NCBI RefSeq assembly: GCF_030815975.1
Contig: NZ_JAUSXL010000002.1
Span: 1,116,001 to 1,180,000 of the forward strand
DNA length: 64,000 bases
Source: Variovorax paradoxus
GTDB taxonomy: Bacteria > Pseudomonadota > Gammaproteobacteria > Burkholderiales > Burkholderiaceae_C
Reading direction: 5' to 3'
Shown here: positions 43,524 through 52,416 of the stretch, in pieces
Layout of the letters: the number at the start of each line of letters is the position of its first letter
Position numbering within the stretch: position 1 is the first letter of the stretch
Notes under the pieces: model-generated
Told to the model about the DNA's origin: nothing
The model's input: only the letters and a program-made list of their open reading frames with translations
Database searches by the model: none
Position numbers and translations under genes: made by a program

Positions 43524-44372
43524 TTACAGCTTGAACGGAACCACTTCCTGGCGCTGTTCGCCCAGCCCCTCGATGCCCAGCGTCATCACGTCGCCCTTCT
43601 TCAGGTAGAGCGGCGGCTTCATGCCCAGGCCCACGCCGGGCGGCGTGCCGGTGGTGATGACGTCGCCGGGCAAGAGCGTCATGAACTGGCTCAGGTAGCT
43701 CACGATCTTGGCGATGCTGAAGATCATCGTCTTGGTACTGCCGGTCTGCATGCGCTTGCCGTTGAGGTCGAGCCACATCGACAGCTTCTGCGGATTGGGC
43801 ACTTCGTCGCGCGTCACGAGCCACGGGCCGAGGGGGCCGAAGGTGTCGCAGCCCTTGCCCTTGTCCCAGGTGCCGCCGCGCTCGATCTGGAACTCGCGCT
43901 CGCTCACGTCGTTGATGGCGCAGTAGCCGGCCACGAAGTTGAGCGCGTCCTTCTGCGAGACATAGCGCGCGCGCGCGCCGATGACCACGCCGAGCTCGAC
44001 TTCCCAGTCGCTCTTGACCGAGTTCTTCGGCAGCATGACCGGATCGTTCGGGCCCTGGATGCAGCTGGTGGCCTTCATGAAGACCACCGGCTCCTTCGGA
44101 ATCGGCAGGCCGGATTCGGCCGCATGGTCGGCGTAATTCAGGCCGATGGCAATGAACTTGCCGACGTTGGCCACCGGGCTGCCGAAGCGCGGCTTGCCCC
44201 TGACCAGCGGCAGCTTGTCGACCTTGTGCTTGCGCAGCTTGGCAAGCGCGGCGTCGCCGAGCTGCTCGGGCCCGATGTCCTTGACCAGCGCGCTCAGGTC
44301 GCGCAGCTGGCCGTTGTCGTCGATGAGGCCGGGCTTTTCCTTGCCGGGGTTGCCATAGCGAACGAGTTTCAT
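43524..44372 (-). CDS. Fumarylacetoacetase-family hydrolase (2,4-diketo-3-deoxy-sugar-acid hydrolase-like)
   Basis: A 282-residue metal-dependent hydrolase of the FAH family. The N-terminal MKLVRYGNPGKEKPGLID is typical of this branch. The catalytic region has FIAIGLNYADHAAE (about 73-86), DWEVELGVVIG (near 122-132, metal ligands) and GTPPGVGLG (near 244). The branch that reads this way includes hydrolases of 2,4-diketo-3-deoxy-L-fuconate/rhamnonate, releasing pyruvate and L-lactate. It is third in a minus-strand operon after two SDR genes, 24 bases after the previous stop, and ends at a terminator. The context supports the sugar-acid role. Confidence 0.9.
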   Translation of the reverse strand: MKLVRYGNPGKEKPGLIDDNGQLRDLSALVKDIGPEQLGDAALAKLRKHKVDKLPLVRGKPRFGSPVANVGKFIAIGLNYADHAAESGLPIPKEPVVFMKATSCIQGPNDPVMLPKNSVKSDWEVELGVVIGARARYVSQKDALNFVAGYCAINDVSEREFQIERGGTWDKGKGCDTFGPLGPWLVTRDEVPNPQKLSMWLDLNGKRMQTGSTKTMIFSIAKIVSYLSQFMTLLPGDVITTGTPPGVGLGMKPPLYLKKGDVMTLGIEGLGEQRQEVVPFKL

Positions 44373-44396
44373 GTTGTCCTTTCCTTGGGAGACTGA

Positions 44397-45143
44397 TTAG
44401 TAAGTGGAGCGGCCGCCGGACAGGTCGAACACGGCGCCGGTGGAAAACGAGCAATCCTCGGTGCAGAGCCAGCCGACCATCGCGGCCACCTCCTCCACCG
44501 TGCCGAAGCGGCCCATCGGTATTTTCGAGAGCATGAACGCGATGTGCTCCGGTGTCATCTGGTCGAAGATGGCGGTCTTCACCGCCGCGGGCGTCACGCA
44601 GTTGACGCGGATGCCGGTGTCGGCCAGCTCCTTGCCAAGCGACTTGGTGAGCGCGATCACCGCGGCCTTGCTCGCGCTGTAGGCGCTGGCGTTGGGGTTG
44701 CCTTCCTTGCCCGCGACCGAGGCGATGTTGACGATGCGGCCGTAGCCTTGCCTTCGCATCTGCGCCACCACTTCGCGGCAGCACAGGAACACGCCGTTGA
44801 TGTTGACCTCCATGACCTGGCGCCAGTCGTCCACCGGGTAGTCCCAGAGCCTGGTGTTGGGGCCGGTGATGCCGGCGCTGTTGACCAGCGCATCGATGCG
44901 CGGCGAATGCGCCAGCGTGGCCGCCATGGCGCTGGCCACGGAAGACTGCTGCGCCACGTCGACCTTCACCGCGAAGGCCTTGGGGCCCAGTGCCGCTGCG
45001 GCCTTGGCGGCCGCGGCCTCGTCGCGGTCCCAGAGCGTGACGCTGCCGCCCGATGCGATCAGCCGCTCGGCAATGCCGTAGCCCAGTCCCGCCGCGCCGC
45101 CGGTCACCACCGCGTGGCGGCCGGCGAAATCGAGCTGGTTCAT
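44397..45143 (-). CDS. Short-chain dehydrogenase/reductase, sugar-acid operon
   Basis: A 248-residue classical SDR. TGGAAGLGYGIA (about 15-26) binds the cofactor; NSAGITGPN, NIASVAG and YSASKAA (tyrosine near 155) supply the catalytic residues. The C-terminal VFDLSGGRSTY is of the FabG/3-oxoacyl reductase-like branch that includes aldose 1-dehydrogenases and sugar-acid dehydrogenases. It overlaps the upstream SDR gene by four bases (ATGA). One of the two SDRs could oxidise the aldose and the other the 2-keto-3-deoxy acid; which does what is not decidable from sequence. Confidence 0.92.
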   Translation of the reverse strand: MNQLDFAGRHAVVTGGAAGLGYGIAERLIASGGSVTLWDRDEAAAAKAAAALGPKAFAVKVDVAQQSSVASAMAATLAHSPRIDALVNSAGITGPNTRLWDYPVDDWRQVMEVNINGVFLCCREVVAQMRRQGYGRIVNIASVAGKEGNPNASAYSASKAAVIALTKSLGKELADTGIRVNCVTPAAVKTAIFDQMTPEHIAFMLSKIPMGRFGTVEEVAAMVGWLCTEDCSFSTGAVFDLSGGRSTY

Positions 45144-45874
45144 ATGGTGAGGCCGCCGTCCACCGTGAAGGCCTGGCCGGTGGCGAACACCGATTCGTCG
45201 CTGGCCAGGAACACCACCACGGGCGCGATTTCCTCGGCTTGCGCGAGCCGCCCCATGGGCTGGCGCGCGATGAAGGCCTTGCGTGCCGCCTCGGGGTCCT
45301 CGTTGGCGTTGATGCGCTCGCCGAGCGAAGGCGTGTCGACCGTGCCGGGGCAGACGGCATTGCAGCGGATGCCGCGCGCCACGAAGTCGGCCGCCACGCT
45401 CTTGGTGAGGCCGAGCACCGCGGCCTTGGTGGTGCCGTAGACGAAGCGGTTGGGCAGGCCCTTCATGCTGGAGCACACGCTCGCCATGTTGATGATGCTG
45501 CCGCTTCCTGCGGCCAGCATGCCGGGCAGCGCGGCCTGGATGGTCCAGAACTGCGCGCGCACATTGAGCGCGAATGCGAATTCGAGGTCCTTGTCGGTGG
45601 CCTCGAGCACGGTGCCGTTGTGCACCACGCCGGCGCAGTTGAACAGCACGTCGAGCGCGGGAAGACTCTTGAAGAAGACGCCGATCGCGTCCTTGTCGAG
45701 CACGTCGAGCCTGGCCGTGCGCACGTTGGCGACACCGGCGTAGCGCTCGAGCAGCTTCTCGTTGACGTCGGTCGCCCACACCTGCGCGCCTTCGGCAGCC
45801 ATGGCGAGCACGCTCGCGTGGCCGATGCCTTGTCCGGCCGCCGTGACGAGCGCGGTCTTGCCCTTGAGTCTCAT
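45140..45874 (-). CDS. Short-chain dehydrogenase, 2-keto-3-deoxy-L-fuconate dehydrogenase-like
   Basis: A 244-residue SDR resembling the DHRS6/BDH2 branch that also contains bacterial 2-keto-3-deoxy-L-fuconate 4-dehydrogenase. Cofactor motif TAAGQGIGHAS (about 11-21) with the following TDVNE favouring NAD; catalytic YGTTKAAV (near 145) and the branch-typical NAVCPGTVDTPSLGERI and RQPMGRLAQAEEIAP. It begins the minus-strand operon of the divergent regulon; the FadR-type operator lies about 85-115 bases upstream. Its product would be the 2,4-diketo acid cut by the FAH-family hydrolase. Confidence 0.9.
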   Translation of the reverse strand: MRLKGKTALVTAAGQGIGHASVLAMAAEGAQVWATDVNEKLLERYAGVANVRTARLDVLDKDAIGVFFKSLPALDVLFNCAGVVHNGTVLEATDKDLEFAFALNVRAQFWTIQAALPGMLAAGSGSIINMASVCSSMKGLPNRFVYGTTKAAVLGLTKSVAADFVARGIRCNAVCPGTVDTPSLGERINANEDPEAARKAFIARQPMGRLAQAEEIAPVVVFLASDESVFATGQAFTVDGGLTI

Positions 45875-45957
45875 GCATGTCTCCTTGGAAAGTGGAGCAC
45901 CGGCTGTTCAGCGTTCAGGGTTTGGCCCGATGGCGACGGCGCGGTACGGATCGTATT

Positions 45958-45988
45958 CTGAATTGGCCTTACCACTTGTCCAATTCAG
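45958..45988. promoter_or_regulatory. GntR/FadR-type operator in the divergent promoter region
   Basis: A perfect 9-bp inverted repeat, CTGAATTGG-N13-CCAATTCAG, lies between the divergent SDR gene (start 45874) and the GntR gene (start 46011). FadR-type regulators bind such dyads, so this is a likely autoregulatory site controlling both operons. Confidence 0.85.
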
Positions 45989-46010
45989 GACAACCCTTAA
46001 ACCCGCCGCC

Positions 46011-46724
46011 GTGCCGCTCCAGACCGTCGAACCCCAGCGCCTCTATCGCCAGATTGCCGACCAGCTCCGCGGGCTGATCGGCAAGGGCGAGTTCGCGGCC
46101 GGCGCGCGGCTGCCGGCCGAGCGCGACCTGGCCAAGCAGTTCGGCGTGAGCCGGCCCTCGGTGCGCGAGGCGCTGATCGCGCTCGAGGTCGAGGGCTGGG
46201 TCGAGGTCCGCACCGGTTCTGGCGTGTATGTGCTGGACCGCTCGCACCGCGCGAGCAAGCCGGTGGCACCCACCGAATGGGGTCCGCTGGAGCTGATTCG
46301 CGCGCGCCGCGTGATCGAGGGCGAAACCGCGGCCATCGCGGCCACCGTCGGCAAGCGCAAGGACATCGACGCCATGAGCCGCGCCATCGAAACGATGCGC
46401 GGGCTCGCCGACCGCGAAATATTGCCGCTCGAAGGCGACCGCGCATTCCACGTGGCCATCGTCAATGCCAGCGGCAACGCCGTGCTGGTGGAAACGGTGC
46501 AGAGCTTCTGGGATTCGCGCAACGGCCCGATCTTCACGCGCCTGGGCGGCTACTTCGAAACGGTGGCCTCCTGGCGCTCGGCCATCGCCGAGCACGAGGC
46601 CATCCGCGACGCCGTGGCCGCGCGCGAGGCCGAGGCCGCGCGCGCCGCCATGCACGCCCACATGGACAACTCGCACCAGCGATTCAGCGCGAGCTGGCGC
46701 CGCGCAAAAAAAGCCTCGTCCTGA
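46011..46724 (+). CDS. GntR-family regulator, FadR/FCD type
   Basis: A 237-residue regulator. The helix-turn-helix region includes LYRQIADQLRGLIGKGEF (about 12-29), RLPAERDLAKQFGVSRPSVREAL and VEVRTGSGVYVL. The FCD effector domain follows, with metal-binding candidates in DRAFHVAIVNAS (near 145-156) and EHEAIRDAV, ending RAAMHAHMDNSHQRF. Started at GTG 46011, just after the operator; longer in-frame starts would overlap the operator and the divergent gene. It should sense a pathway acid and regulate the sugar-acid genes on both sides. First gene of the plus-strand TRAP operon. Confidence 0.92.
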   Translation: MPLQTVEPQRLYRQIADQLRGLIGKGEFAAGARLPAERDLAKQFGVSRPSVREALIALEVEGWVEVRTGSGVYVLDRSHRASKPVAPTEWGPLELIRARRVIEGETAAIAATVGKRKDIDAMSRAIETMRGLADREILPLEGDRAFHVAIVNASGNAVLVETVQSFWDSRNGPIFTRLGGYFETVASWRSAIAEHEAIRDAVAAREAEAARAAMHAHMDNSHQRFSASWRRAKKASS

Positions 46725-46770
46725 ACCGCCAGCGACTTCTTCACCGCATCACCAAAACGGAGACCCACCG

Positions 46771-47766
46771 ATGAACAGCAAACGCAACACCCTCAAAGCC
46801 ATCGCCGCCTGTGCCCTGGCGGCCATCGCGCTGGGCACGGCCGGCATTGCCGGTGCGCAGACCAAGCTCAAGTGGGCGCACGTCTACGAAACCTCCGAGC
46901 CATTCCACAAGTACTCCGTGTGGGCCGCGGAAGAAATCAAGAAGCGCACCAACGGCAAGTACGACATCCAGGTGTTTCCGGCTTCCAGCCTGGGCAAGGA
47001 GTCGGACATCAACCAGGGCCTGACGCTCGGCACTGTCGACATCGTGCTGACCGGCGCCAGCTTTGCGGGCAACACCTACAAGCCGCTGGCCGTGACCTAC
47101 TTTCCGTTCATCTTCCGCGATGCGGAGCATCTGCTGAAGTACGCCAAGAGCGATGTGTTCCAGGAGCTTGCCAAGGGCTACGACGAAAAGAGCGGCAACC
47201 ACATCACCGCGCTCAACTACTACGGCGCGCGCCATGTCACATCGAGCGCCGCCAGGCCGGTGACCAAGCCCGAAGACATGAAGGGCCTGAAGATCCGCGT
47301 GCCCGACGCACCCGCCTACCTGGCCTTCCCGAAGGCGCTGGGCGCCAATGCCACGCCCATCGCTTTTGCCGAGGTCTATCTGGCGCTGCAGAACAACACG
47401 GTCGATGCGCAGGAGAACCCACTGCCCACCATCGAGGCCAAGAAGTTCTTCGAGGTGCAGAAGAACATCTCGCTCACGGGCCACATCATCGACTCGCTGC
47501 TGACCGTGGTTTCCGGCCCGCTGTGGGGCAAGCTCTCGGCCGACGAGAAGAAGATCTTCACCGAGGTGATGCAGGAAGCCGCCGAGAAAACCGGCCGCGA
47601 CATCATCGCCTCGGAAGCCCGCTTGACCGAAGAGTTCAAGAAGCGGGGCAACAACGTGATCACGGTGGACAAAGCCGCATTCCGCGAAGCGGTGCTGAAG
47701 AACACCAAGCCGACCGACCACGGCTACCGCCAGCAGGACTACGACCGGATTACCGCGATCAAGTAA
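46771..47766 (+). CDS. dctP: TRAP transporter substrate-binding protein, DctP family
   Basis: A 331-residue periplasmic receptor. It has a signal peptide (MNSKRNTLKAIAACALAAIA, cleaved near AGAQ), then KLKWAHVYETSEPFHKYSVW. The ligand arginine lies in MKGLKIRVPDAPAYL (near 172) and the family motif NNTVDAQENPLPTI is near 209. Preceded by GGAGACCCACCG. It begins the TRAP set P-Q-M, complete and collinear, within the GntR-led operon. The sugar-acid enzymes around it suggest an aldonate, uronate or related sugar acid as ligand. Confidence 0.94.
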   Translation: MNSKRNTLKAIAACALAAIALGTAGIAGAQTKLKWAHVYETSEPFHKYSVWAAEEIKKRTNGKYDIQVFPASSLGKESDINQGLTLGTVDIVLTGASFAGNTYKPLAVTYFPFIFRDAEHLLKYAKSDVFQELAKGYDEKSGNHITALNYYGARHVTSSAARPVTKPEDMKGLKIRVPDAPAYLAFPKALGANATPIAFAEVYLALQNNTVDAQENPLPTIEAKKFFEVQKNISLTGHIIDSLLTVVSGPLWGKLSADEKKIFTEVMQEAAEKTGRDIIASEARLTEEFKKRGNNVITVDKAAFREAVLKNTKPTDHGYRQQDYDRITAIK

Positions 47767-47780
47767 GCACTCTCTTTCTC

Positions 47781-47799
47781 CCTCTCCCTCCGGGAGAGG
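47781..47799. repeat. Short CTCCC-family hairpin between dctP and dctQ
   Basis: CCTCTCCC and GGGAGAGG form a perfect hairpin with a 3-base loop in the 43-base gap between receptor and membrane genes. It is a short form of the repeats at 10031 and 20428, and may lower downstream expression. Confidence 0.7.
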
Positions 47800-47809
47800 G
47801 GACAACACC

Positions 47810-48367
47810 ATGCACGACGAAAAGATCATCGACGACGAAGGCCACTTCCACGCGGAAGACGAGGCCGTCGACCTTTCCCACACCATTGCCGAAGGCTGGA
47901 TCTCGCTCGCGATCTTCTGGATGCTCGCGCTCACGGTGTTCTACCAGTTCGTCACGCGCTATGTGATGAACGACTCGGCCGCATGGACCGAGGAGGTGGC
48001 GCGCTACATGCTGATCGCCGTGGTCTTCATCGGCGCGGCCGTCGGCGTGGCGAAGAACAGCCAGATCCAGGTCGACTTCTTCTACCGCCACATGCCGGCG
48101 GCCATCGGCCGCTGGGTGTCGCGCGCGGTCGACGTGCTGCGCACCGCCTTCTTTGCCGCGGCCGTGGTCATGACGGTGCAGATGATGCTGAAGATCGGCA
48201 ACACCACGCGCATGACCATCGTCGATGCCCCCATGAACATCGTCTACGGCCTGTGCCTGTTCGGCTTCGCCGCGATGACCTGGCGCTCGGTCCAGGTGGC
48301 GCGCGTTCACTGGAAGCGCGGCTACAGCGTGCTCGAGCGCCCCGAATCCACTCTCGCCGACCGCTGA
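47810..48367 (+). CDS. dctQ: TRAP transporter small permease
   Basis: A 185-residue membrane protein of the DctQ family with four membrane segments. The family signature includes WTEEVARYMLIAVVFIGAAVG (about 57-77) followed by QIQVDFFYRHMP. The N-terminal 27 residues are very acidic (DEKIIDDEGHFHAEDEAVD) and face the cytoplasm. It links receptor and large permease. It is 18 bases before dctM. Confidence 0.93.
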   Translation: MHDEKIIDDEGHFHAEDEAVDLSHTIAEGWISLAIFWMLALTVFYQFVTRYVMNDSAAWTEEVARYMLIAVVFIGAAVGVAKNSQIQVDFFYRHMPAAIGRWVSRAVDVLRTAFFAAAVVMTVQMMLKIGNTTRMTIVDAPMNIVYGLCLFGFAAMTWRSVQVARVHWKRGYSVLERPESTLADR

Positions 48368-48385
48368 GCCTCCGAGAACATCTGC

Positions 48386-49780
48386 ATGCTGAAAATATTC
48401 TTCCTGATCTTCATGGCGGGCGGCATTCCGGTGGCCGTGGCCATGGCCGGCGCCTCGCTGGCCTACATCGTGGTGAGCGGCAGCCTGCCGCCCTTCGTCG
48501 TCATCCACCGCATGGTGAGCGGCATCGACAGCTTTCCGCTGCTCGCGGTGCCCTTCTTCATCCTGGCCGGCAACCTGATGAACAACGCGGGCATCACCAC
48601 CCGCATCTACAACTTCGCGCTCGCGCTGGTGGGCTGGCTCAAGGGCGGGCTGGGCCATGTGAACGTGCTCGGATCGGTGATCTTCGCGGGCATGAGCGGC
48701 ACCGCCATTGCCGATGCCGCGGGCCTGGGCACCATCGAGATCAAGGCGATGAAGGAGCATGGCTACTCGACCGAATTCGCGGTGGGCGTGACCGCCGCCT
48801 CGGCCACGCTGGGCCCGATCATTCCGCCCAGCCTGCCGTTCGTGATCTACGGGATGATGGCCAACGTCTCGGTGGGGGCGCTGTTCCTCGCGGGCATCTT
48901 GCCCGGAGCGCTGCTGGCCATTCTGATGATGCTCACGGTGGCCTACTTCGCGCACCGCAACGGCTGGGGCGGCGACGTCAAGTTCTCGAGCACGCGCTTC
49001 GTCAAGGCCATGTGCGAGCTCGCCGTGGTGATCGCCTGGCCGCTGCTGATGTGGCTGCTGGTGGCCAGGCTGGGCACGCCGCCGCAGCTCACGGTGTTTG
49101 CGGGGCTGGCGTCGCTGTTCGTGCTGGACCGCATCTTCCGCTTCGAGGCGCTGCTGCCCATCATGACGCCGGTGCTGCTGATCGGCGGCATGAGCACGGG
49201 CCTGTTCACGCCCACCGAGGGCGCGATTGCCGCCTGCGTGTGGGCAATGATCCTGGGCTTCGGCTGGTACAAGACCTTGTCGTGGAAGATGTTCGTCAAG
49301 GTCTGCCTCGACACCATCGAGACCACCTCCACCGTGCTGTTCATCGTGGCGGCCGCGTCGATCTTCGGCTGGATGCTCACCGCCACCGGCGTGACCACCG
49401 ACATCGCAAGCTGGGTGCTGGGCTTCACCAAGGAAGCCTGGGTGTTCCTGCTGCTGGCCAACCTGCTGATGCTGTTCGTGGGCTGCTTCCTGGAGCCCAC
49501 GGCCGCCATCACCATCCTGGTTCCGATCCTGCTGCCGATTGCCACGCAGCTGGGCGTGGACCCGATCCACTTCGGCCTGGTGATGGTGCTGAACCTGATG
49601 ATCGGCCTGCTGCATCCGCCGATGGGCATGGTGCTGTTCGTGCTGGCGCGCGTGGCGGGCCTGAGCTTCGAGCGCACGACCATGGCGATCCTGCCGTGGC
49701 TCATTCCGCTGCTGCTGGCGCTGGTGGTGATCACCTATGTACCTTCATTGGTACTCTGGCTCCCGAAAATGTTCTTCTGA
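48386..49780 (+). CDS. dctM: TRAP transporter large permease
   Basis: A 464-residue transport subunit with about 12 membrane segments. Features of the DctM family: PLLAVPFFILAGNLMNNAGI (about 52-71), FAGMSGTAIADAAGLG (near 107-122), ATLGPIIPPSLPFVIYG (near 139-155, one of the Na+-binding hairpins) and GCFLEPTAAITILVPILLP near 370. Slightly longer than the usual 425-430 because of an expanded mid region. It couples Na+ entry to uptake of the sugar acid. The UxaA-family gene follows after 25 bases. Confidence 0.95.
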   Translation: MLKIFFLIFMAGGIPVAVAMAGASLAYIVVSGSLPPFVVIHRMVSGIDSFPLLAVPFFILAGNLMNNAGITTRIYNFALALVGWLKGGLGHVNVLGSVIFAGMSGTAIADAAGLGTIEIKAMKEHGYSTEFAVGVTAASATLGPIIPPSLPFVIYGMMANVSVGALFLAGILPGALLAILMMLTVAYFAHRNGWGGDVKFSSTRFVKAMCELAVVIAWPLLMWLLVARLGTPPQLTVFAGLASLFVLDRIFRFEALLPIMTPVLLIGGMSTGLFTPTEGAIAACVWAMILGFGWYKTLSWKMFVKVCLDTIETTSTVLFIVAAASIFGWMLTATGVTTDIASWVLGFTKEAWVFLLLANLLMLFVGCFLEPTAAITILVPILLPIATQLGVDPIHFGLVMVLNLMIGLLHPPMGMVLFVLARVAGLSFERTTMAILPWLIPLLLALVVITYVPSLVLWLPKMFF

Positions 49781-49805
49781 TTCCCAACACAACACGAGTT
49801 CCACG

Positions 49806-51332
49806 ATGAATCCTTTCATTCGCCTGCATCCGGCCGACGATGTCGTGATCGCGCGCAGCCAGCTGGTCGGCGGCGCCAAGGTCGAAGACTTTGCCGTGCG
49901 CGGCCTGATTCCCGCCGGGCACAAGGTGGCGACGCACGCCATTGCCGTTGGCGAGCCGGTGCGCCGCTACAACCAGATCATCGGCTTCGCGAGCAAGCCG
50001 ATTGCGGCCGGCGAGCATGTGCACACGCACAACCTCGACATGGGCCCCGACAAGGGAGATTTCGAACGCGACTACGCCTTCGGCGCCGATGTGAAGCCCG
50101 CGCCCGCGAAGCGCGAGGCCACCTTCATGGGCATCAAGCGGGCCGACGGCCGCGTGGCCACGCGCAACTACATCGGCGTGCTCACGAGCGTGAACTGCTC
50201 GGCCACCGCGGCGCGCGCCATTGCGGACCACTTCTCGCGCAAGACCAACCCGCCGGCGCTGGCCGGCTACCCGAACGTCGACGGCATCGTGGCCCTCACG
50301 CACGGCACGGGTTGCGGCATGGACACGCAAGGCATGGGCATGCAGATCCTGGAGCGCACGCTCACGGGCTATGCCACGCACCCGAACTTCGCGGGCGTGC
50401 TGGTGGTGGGCCTCGGGTGCGAGGCGAACCAGATCAATGCCTGGCTCGCGACCGGCCACCTGGCCGAAGGCGAGAACTTCCGCACCTTCAACATCCAGGA
50501 CACCGGCGGCACGCGCAAGACGGTCGAGAAGGGCATTGCGCTGATCAACGAGATGCTGCCGCGCGCCAATGCGGTCAAGCGCGAACCCTGCAGCGCGGCG
50601 CACATCACGATCGGGCTGCAGTGCGGCGGCTCGGACGGGTACTCCGGCATCAGCGCCAACCCTGCCCTCGGTGCGGCGGTCGACCTGCTGGTGGCGCATG
50701 GCGGCACGGCCATCCTCAGCGAAACGCCCGAGGTCTATGGCGCCGAGCACCTGCTCACGCGCCGCGCCGTCAAGCGCGAGGTCGGCCAGAAGCTGGTGGA
50801 CCGCATCAAATGGTGGGAGCACTACACCGAGATCAACGAAGGCGAGATGAACAACAACCCCTCGCCGGGCAACAAGGCGGGCGGCCTCACGACCATTCTC
50901 GAGAAGTCGCTCGGTGCCGTGGCCAAGGGCGGCACGAGCAACCTCGAGGCGGTGTACGAATACGCCGAACCGGTCACGGCGCACGGCTTCGTCTACATGG
51001 ACACGCCGGGCTACGACCCCGTGAGCGCCACCGGACAGGTCGCGGGCGGCGCCAATGTCATCTGCTTCACGACCGGCCGCGGCTCGGCCTACGGCTGCGC
51101 GCCCTCTCCTTCGCTCAAGCTCGCGACCAACTCGGCGCTGTGGCAGCGGCAGGAAGAGGACATGGACATCAACTGCGGCGAGATCGTGGATGGCACGTCG
51201 TCGATCCAGGAGATGGGCCAGCGGATCTTCGAACTGGTCTTGGCCACTGCATCTGGCGAACCCTCGAAGAGCGAGAAACATGGCTACGGCCAGAACGAAT
51301 TCGTGCCGTGGCAAGTCGGCGCAGTCATGTAA
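49806..51332 (+). CDS. UxaA-family sugar-acid dehydratase (altronate dehydratase-like)
   Basis: A 508-residue dehydratase with an N-terminal SAF domain (about 8-90, LHPADDVVIARSQLVGG) and a large UxaA catalytic domain. Conserved cysteine motifs: HGTGCGMDTQGMG (near 170), GLGCEANQI (near 207) and LQCGGSDGYSGISANP (near 273-288); these bind the divalent iron/manganese centre. UxaA itself dehydrates D-altronate; relatives act on L-fuconate, D-arabinonate and L-galactonate in non-phosphorylative pathways. With the KDF-dehydrogenase-like SDR and the FAH hydrolase nearby, a role as fuconate-type dehydratase is likely. Collinear with the TRAP genes. Confidence 0.93.
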   Translation: MNPFIRLHPADDVVIARSQLVGGAKVEDFAVRGLIPAGHKVATHAIAVGEPVRRYNQIIGFASKPIAAGEHVHTHNLDMGPDKGDFERDYAFGADVKPAPAKREATFMGIKRADGRVATRNYIGVLTSVNCSATAARAIADHFSRKTNPPALAGYPNVDGIVALTHGTGCGMDTQGMGMQILERTLTGYATHPNFAGVLVVGLGCEANQINAWLATGHLAEGENFRTFNIQDTGGTRKTVEKGIALINEMLPRANAVKREPCSAAHITIGLQCGGSDGYSGISANPALGAAVDLLVAHGGTAILSETPEVYGAEHLLTRRAVKREVGQKLVDRIKWWEHYTEINEGEMNNNPSPGNKAGGLTTILEKSLGAVAKGGTSNLEAVYEYAEPVTAHGFVYMDTPGYDPVSATGQVAGGANVICFTTGRGSAYGCAPSPSLKLATNSALWQRQEEDMDINCGEIVDGTSSIQEMGQRIFELVLATASGEPSKSEKHGYGQNEFVPWQVGAVM

Positions 51333-51339
51333 GGAACCT

Positions 51340-52404
51340 ATGCCTCAAACCCTTTCCTCCTCTGTTCTGCGGTCGCAATGCGCCAATATCCTCGAAGCCG
51401 CCGGCAGCACGCCGGCCGAAGCCGCGCAGGTGGCCGCCAACCTGGTGCTGGCCAACCTGAGCGGCCATGATTCGCACGGCGTGGGCATGCTGCCGCGCTA
51501 TGTGGACGCGGTGGCCGAAGGCGGGCTCGTGCCCAATGCCGCGGTCAAGATCAATGCCGACATCGGCACGCTGCTCGCGCTCGACGGCCAGCATGGCTAC
51601 GGCCAGATCGTCGGCGTGCAGGCGATGGCGCTCGGCATCGAGCGGGCGAAGCAGCACGGCAGCTGCATCTTCACGCTCGCGAATGCGCACCACCTGGGCC
51701 GCATTGGCCATTTCGCCGAAATGGCGACGGCCGAGGGCCTGGTCTCGATGCACTTCGTCAACGTGCTGACGCGGCCCGTGGTGGCGCCGTGGGGCGGGGG
51801 CGACGGGCGCTTCGGCACCAACCCGTGCTGCATCGGCATTCCGCTGGCGGGCGCCGAGCCCTTCCTGCTCGACTTTGCGACCAGCCGCGTGGCCCAGGGA
51901 AAGATGCGCGTCGCCCACAACAAGGGCGAACGCGTGCCCGACGGCTACCTGATCGACGAGCGCGGCGCGCCCACCAACGACCCCGGCGTGGTGGTGGTGC
52001 CGCAGGCCAACGGCCTGTTCGGCGCGCTCATGACCTTCGGCGAGCACAAGGGCTACGGCATGGCGATGGCTTGCGAGCTGCTGGGCGGCGCGCTCACCGG
52101 CGGCGGCACCTGGCACCGCCCGGCCGACACGGCGCGCACGGTGCTCAACGGCATGCTGACGATCCTGATCGACCCTGCCAAGCTTGGAACCCAGGCCAGC
52201 TTCGCGCAGGAAGCGACGGCCTTCGTCGACTGGCTGCGCCAGAGCCCGCCGGGCGCCGGCTTCGACCAGGTGCAGATCGCCGGCGAACCGGAGCGCGCCG
52301 CACGCGTGGCGCGCGAGCGCGACGGCATCTGGCTGGACGATGCGACGTGGGGCGAGATCGTTGCGGCCGGAGCCAAGGTGGGCGTGGCGATTGCCGCCGC
52401 CTAG
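51340..52404 (+). CDS. Malate/L-lactate dehydrogenase (LDH2/MDG2 family)
   Basis: A 354-residue NAD(P)-dependent oxidoreductase of the LDH2 family (not the Rossmann type). Family motifs: ANLSGHDSHGVGMLPRYV (about 35-52) with catalytic histidine, FTLANAHHLGRIGHFAE (near 111-127), FGTNPCCIGIPL and GEHKGYGMAMACELLGGALTGG (near 230-252). Ribosome site AAGGAA precedes the ATG. It starts 7 bases after the UxaA stop, so it belongs to the sugar-acid operon. It may oxidise the L-lactate released from a 6-deoxy sugar or a sugar-acid intermediate. Convergent with the EamA gene, 12-base gap. Confidence 0.92.
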   Translation: MPQTLSSSVLRSQCANILEAAGSTPAEAAQVAANLVLANLSGHDSHGVGMLPRYVDAVAEGGLVPNAAVKINADIGTLLALDGQHGYGQIVGVQAMALGIERAKQHGSCIFTLANAHHLGRIGHFAEMATAEGLVSMHFVNVLTRPVVAPWGGGDGRFGTNPCCIGIPLAGAEPFLLDFATSRVAQGKMRVAHNKGERVPDGYLIDERGAPTNDPGVVVVPQANGLFGALMTFGEHKGYGMAMACELLGGALTGGGTWHRPADTARTVLNGMLTILIDPAKLGTQASFAQEATAFVDWLRQSPPGAGFDQVQIAGEPERAARVARERDGIWLDDATWGEIVAAGAKVGVAIAAA

Positions 52405-52416
52405 CAGCTCAGGCGC

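Noticed and set aside
45762..46010. An upstream extension of the FadR-type GntR gene.
   Set aside because: It would cover the operator and overlap the divergent SDR gene; the usual N-terminus begins at the GTG at 46011.
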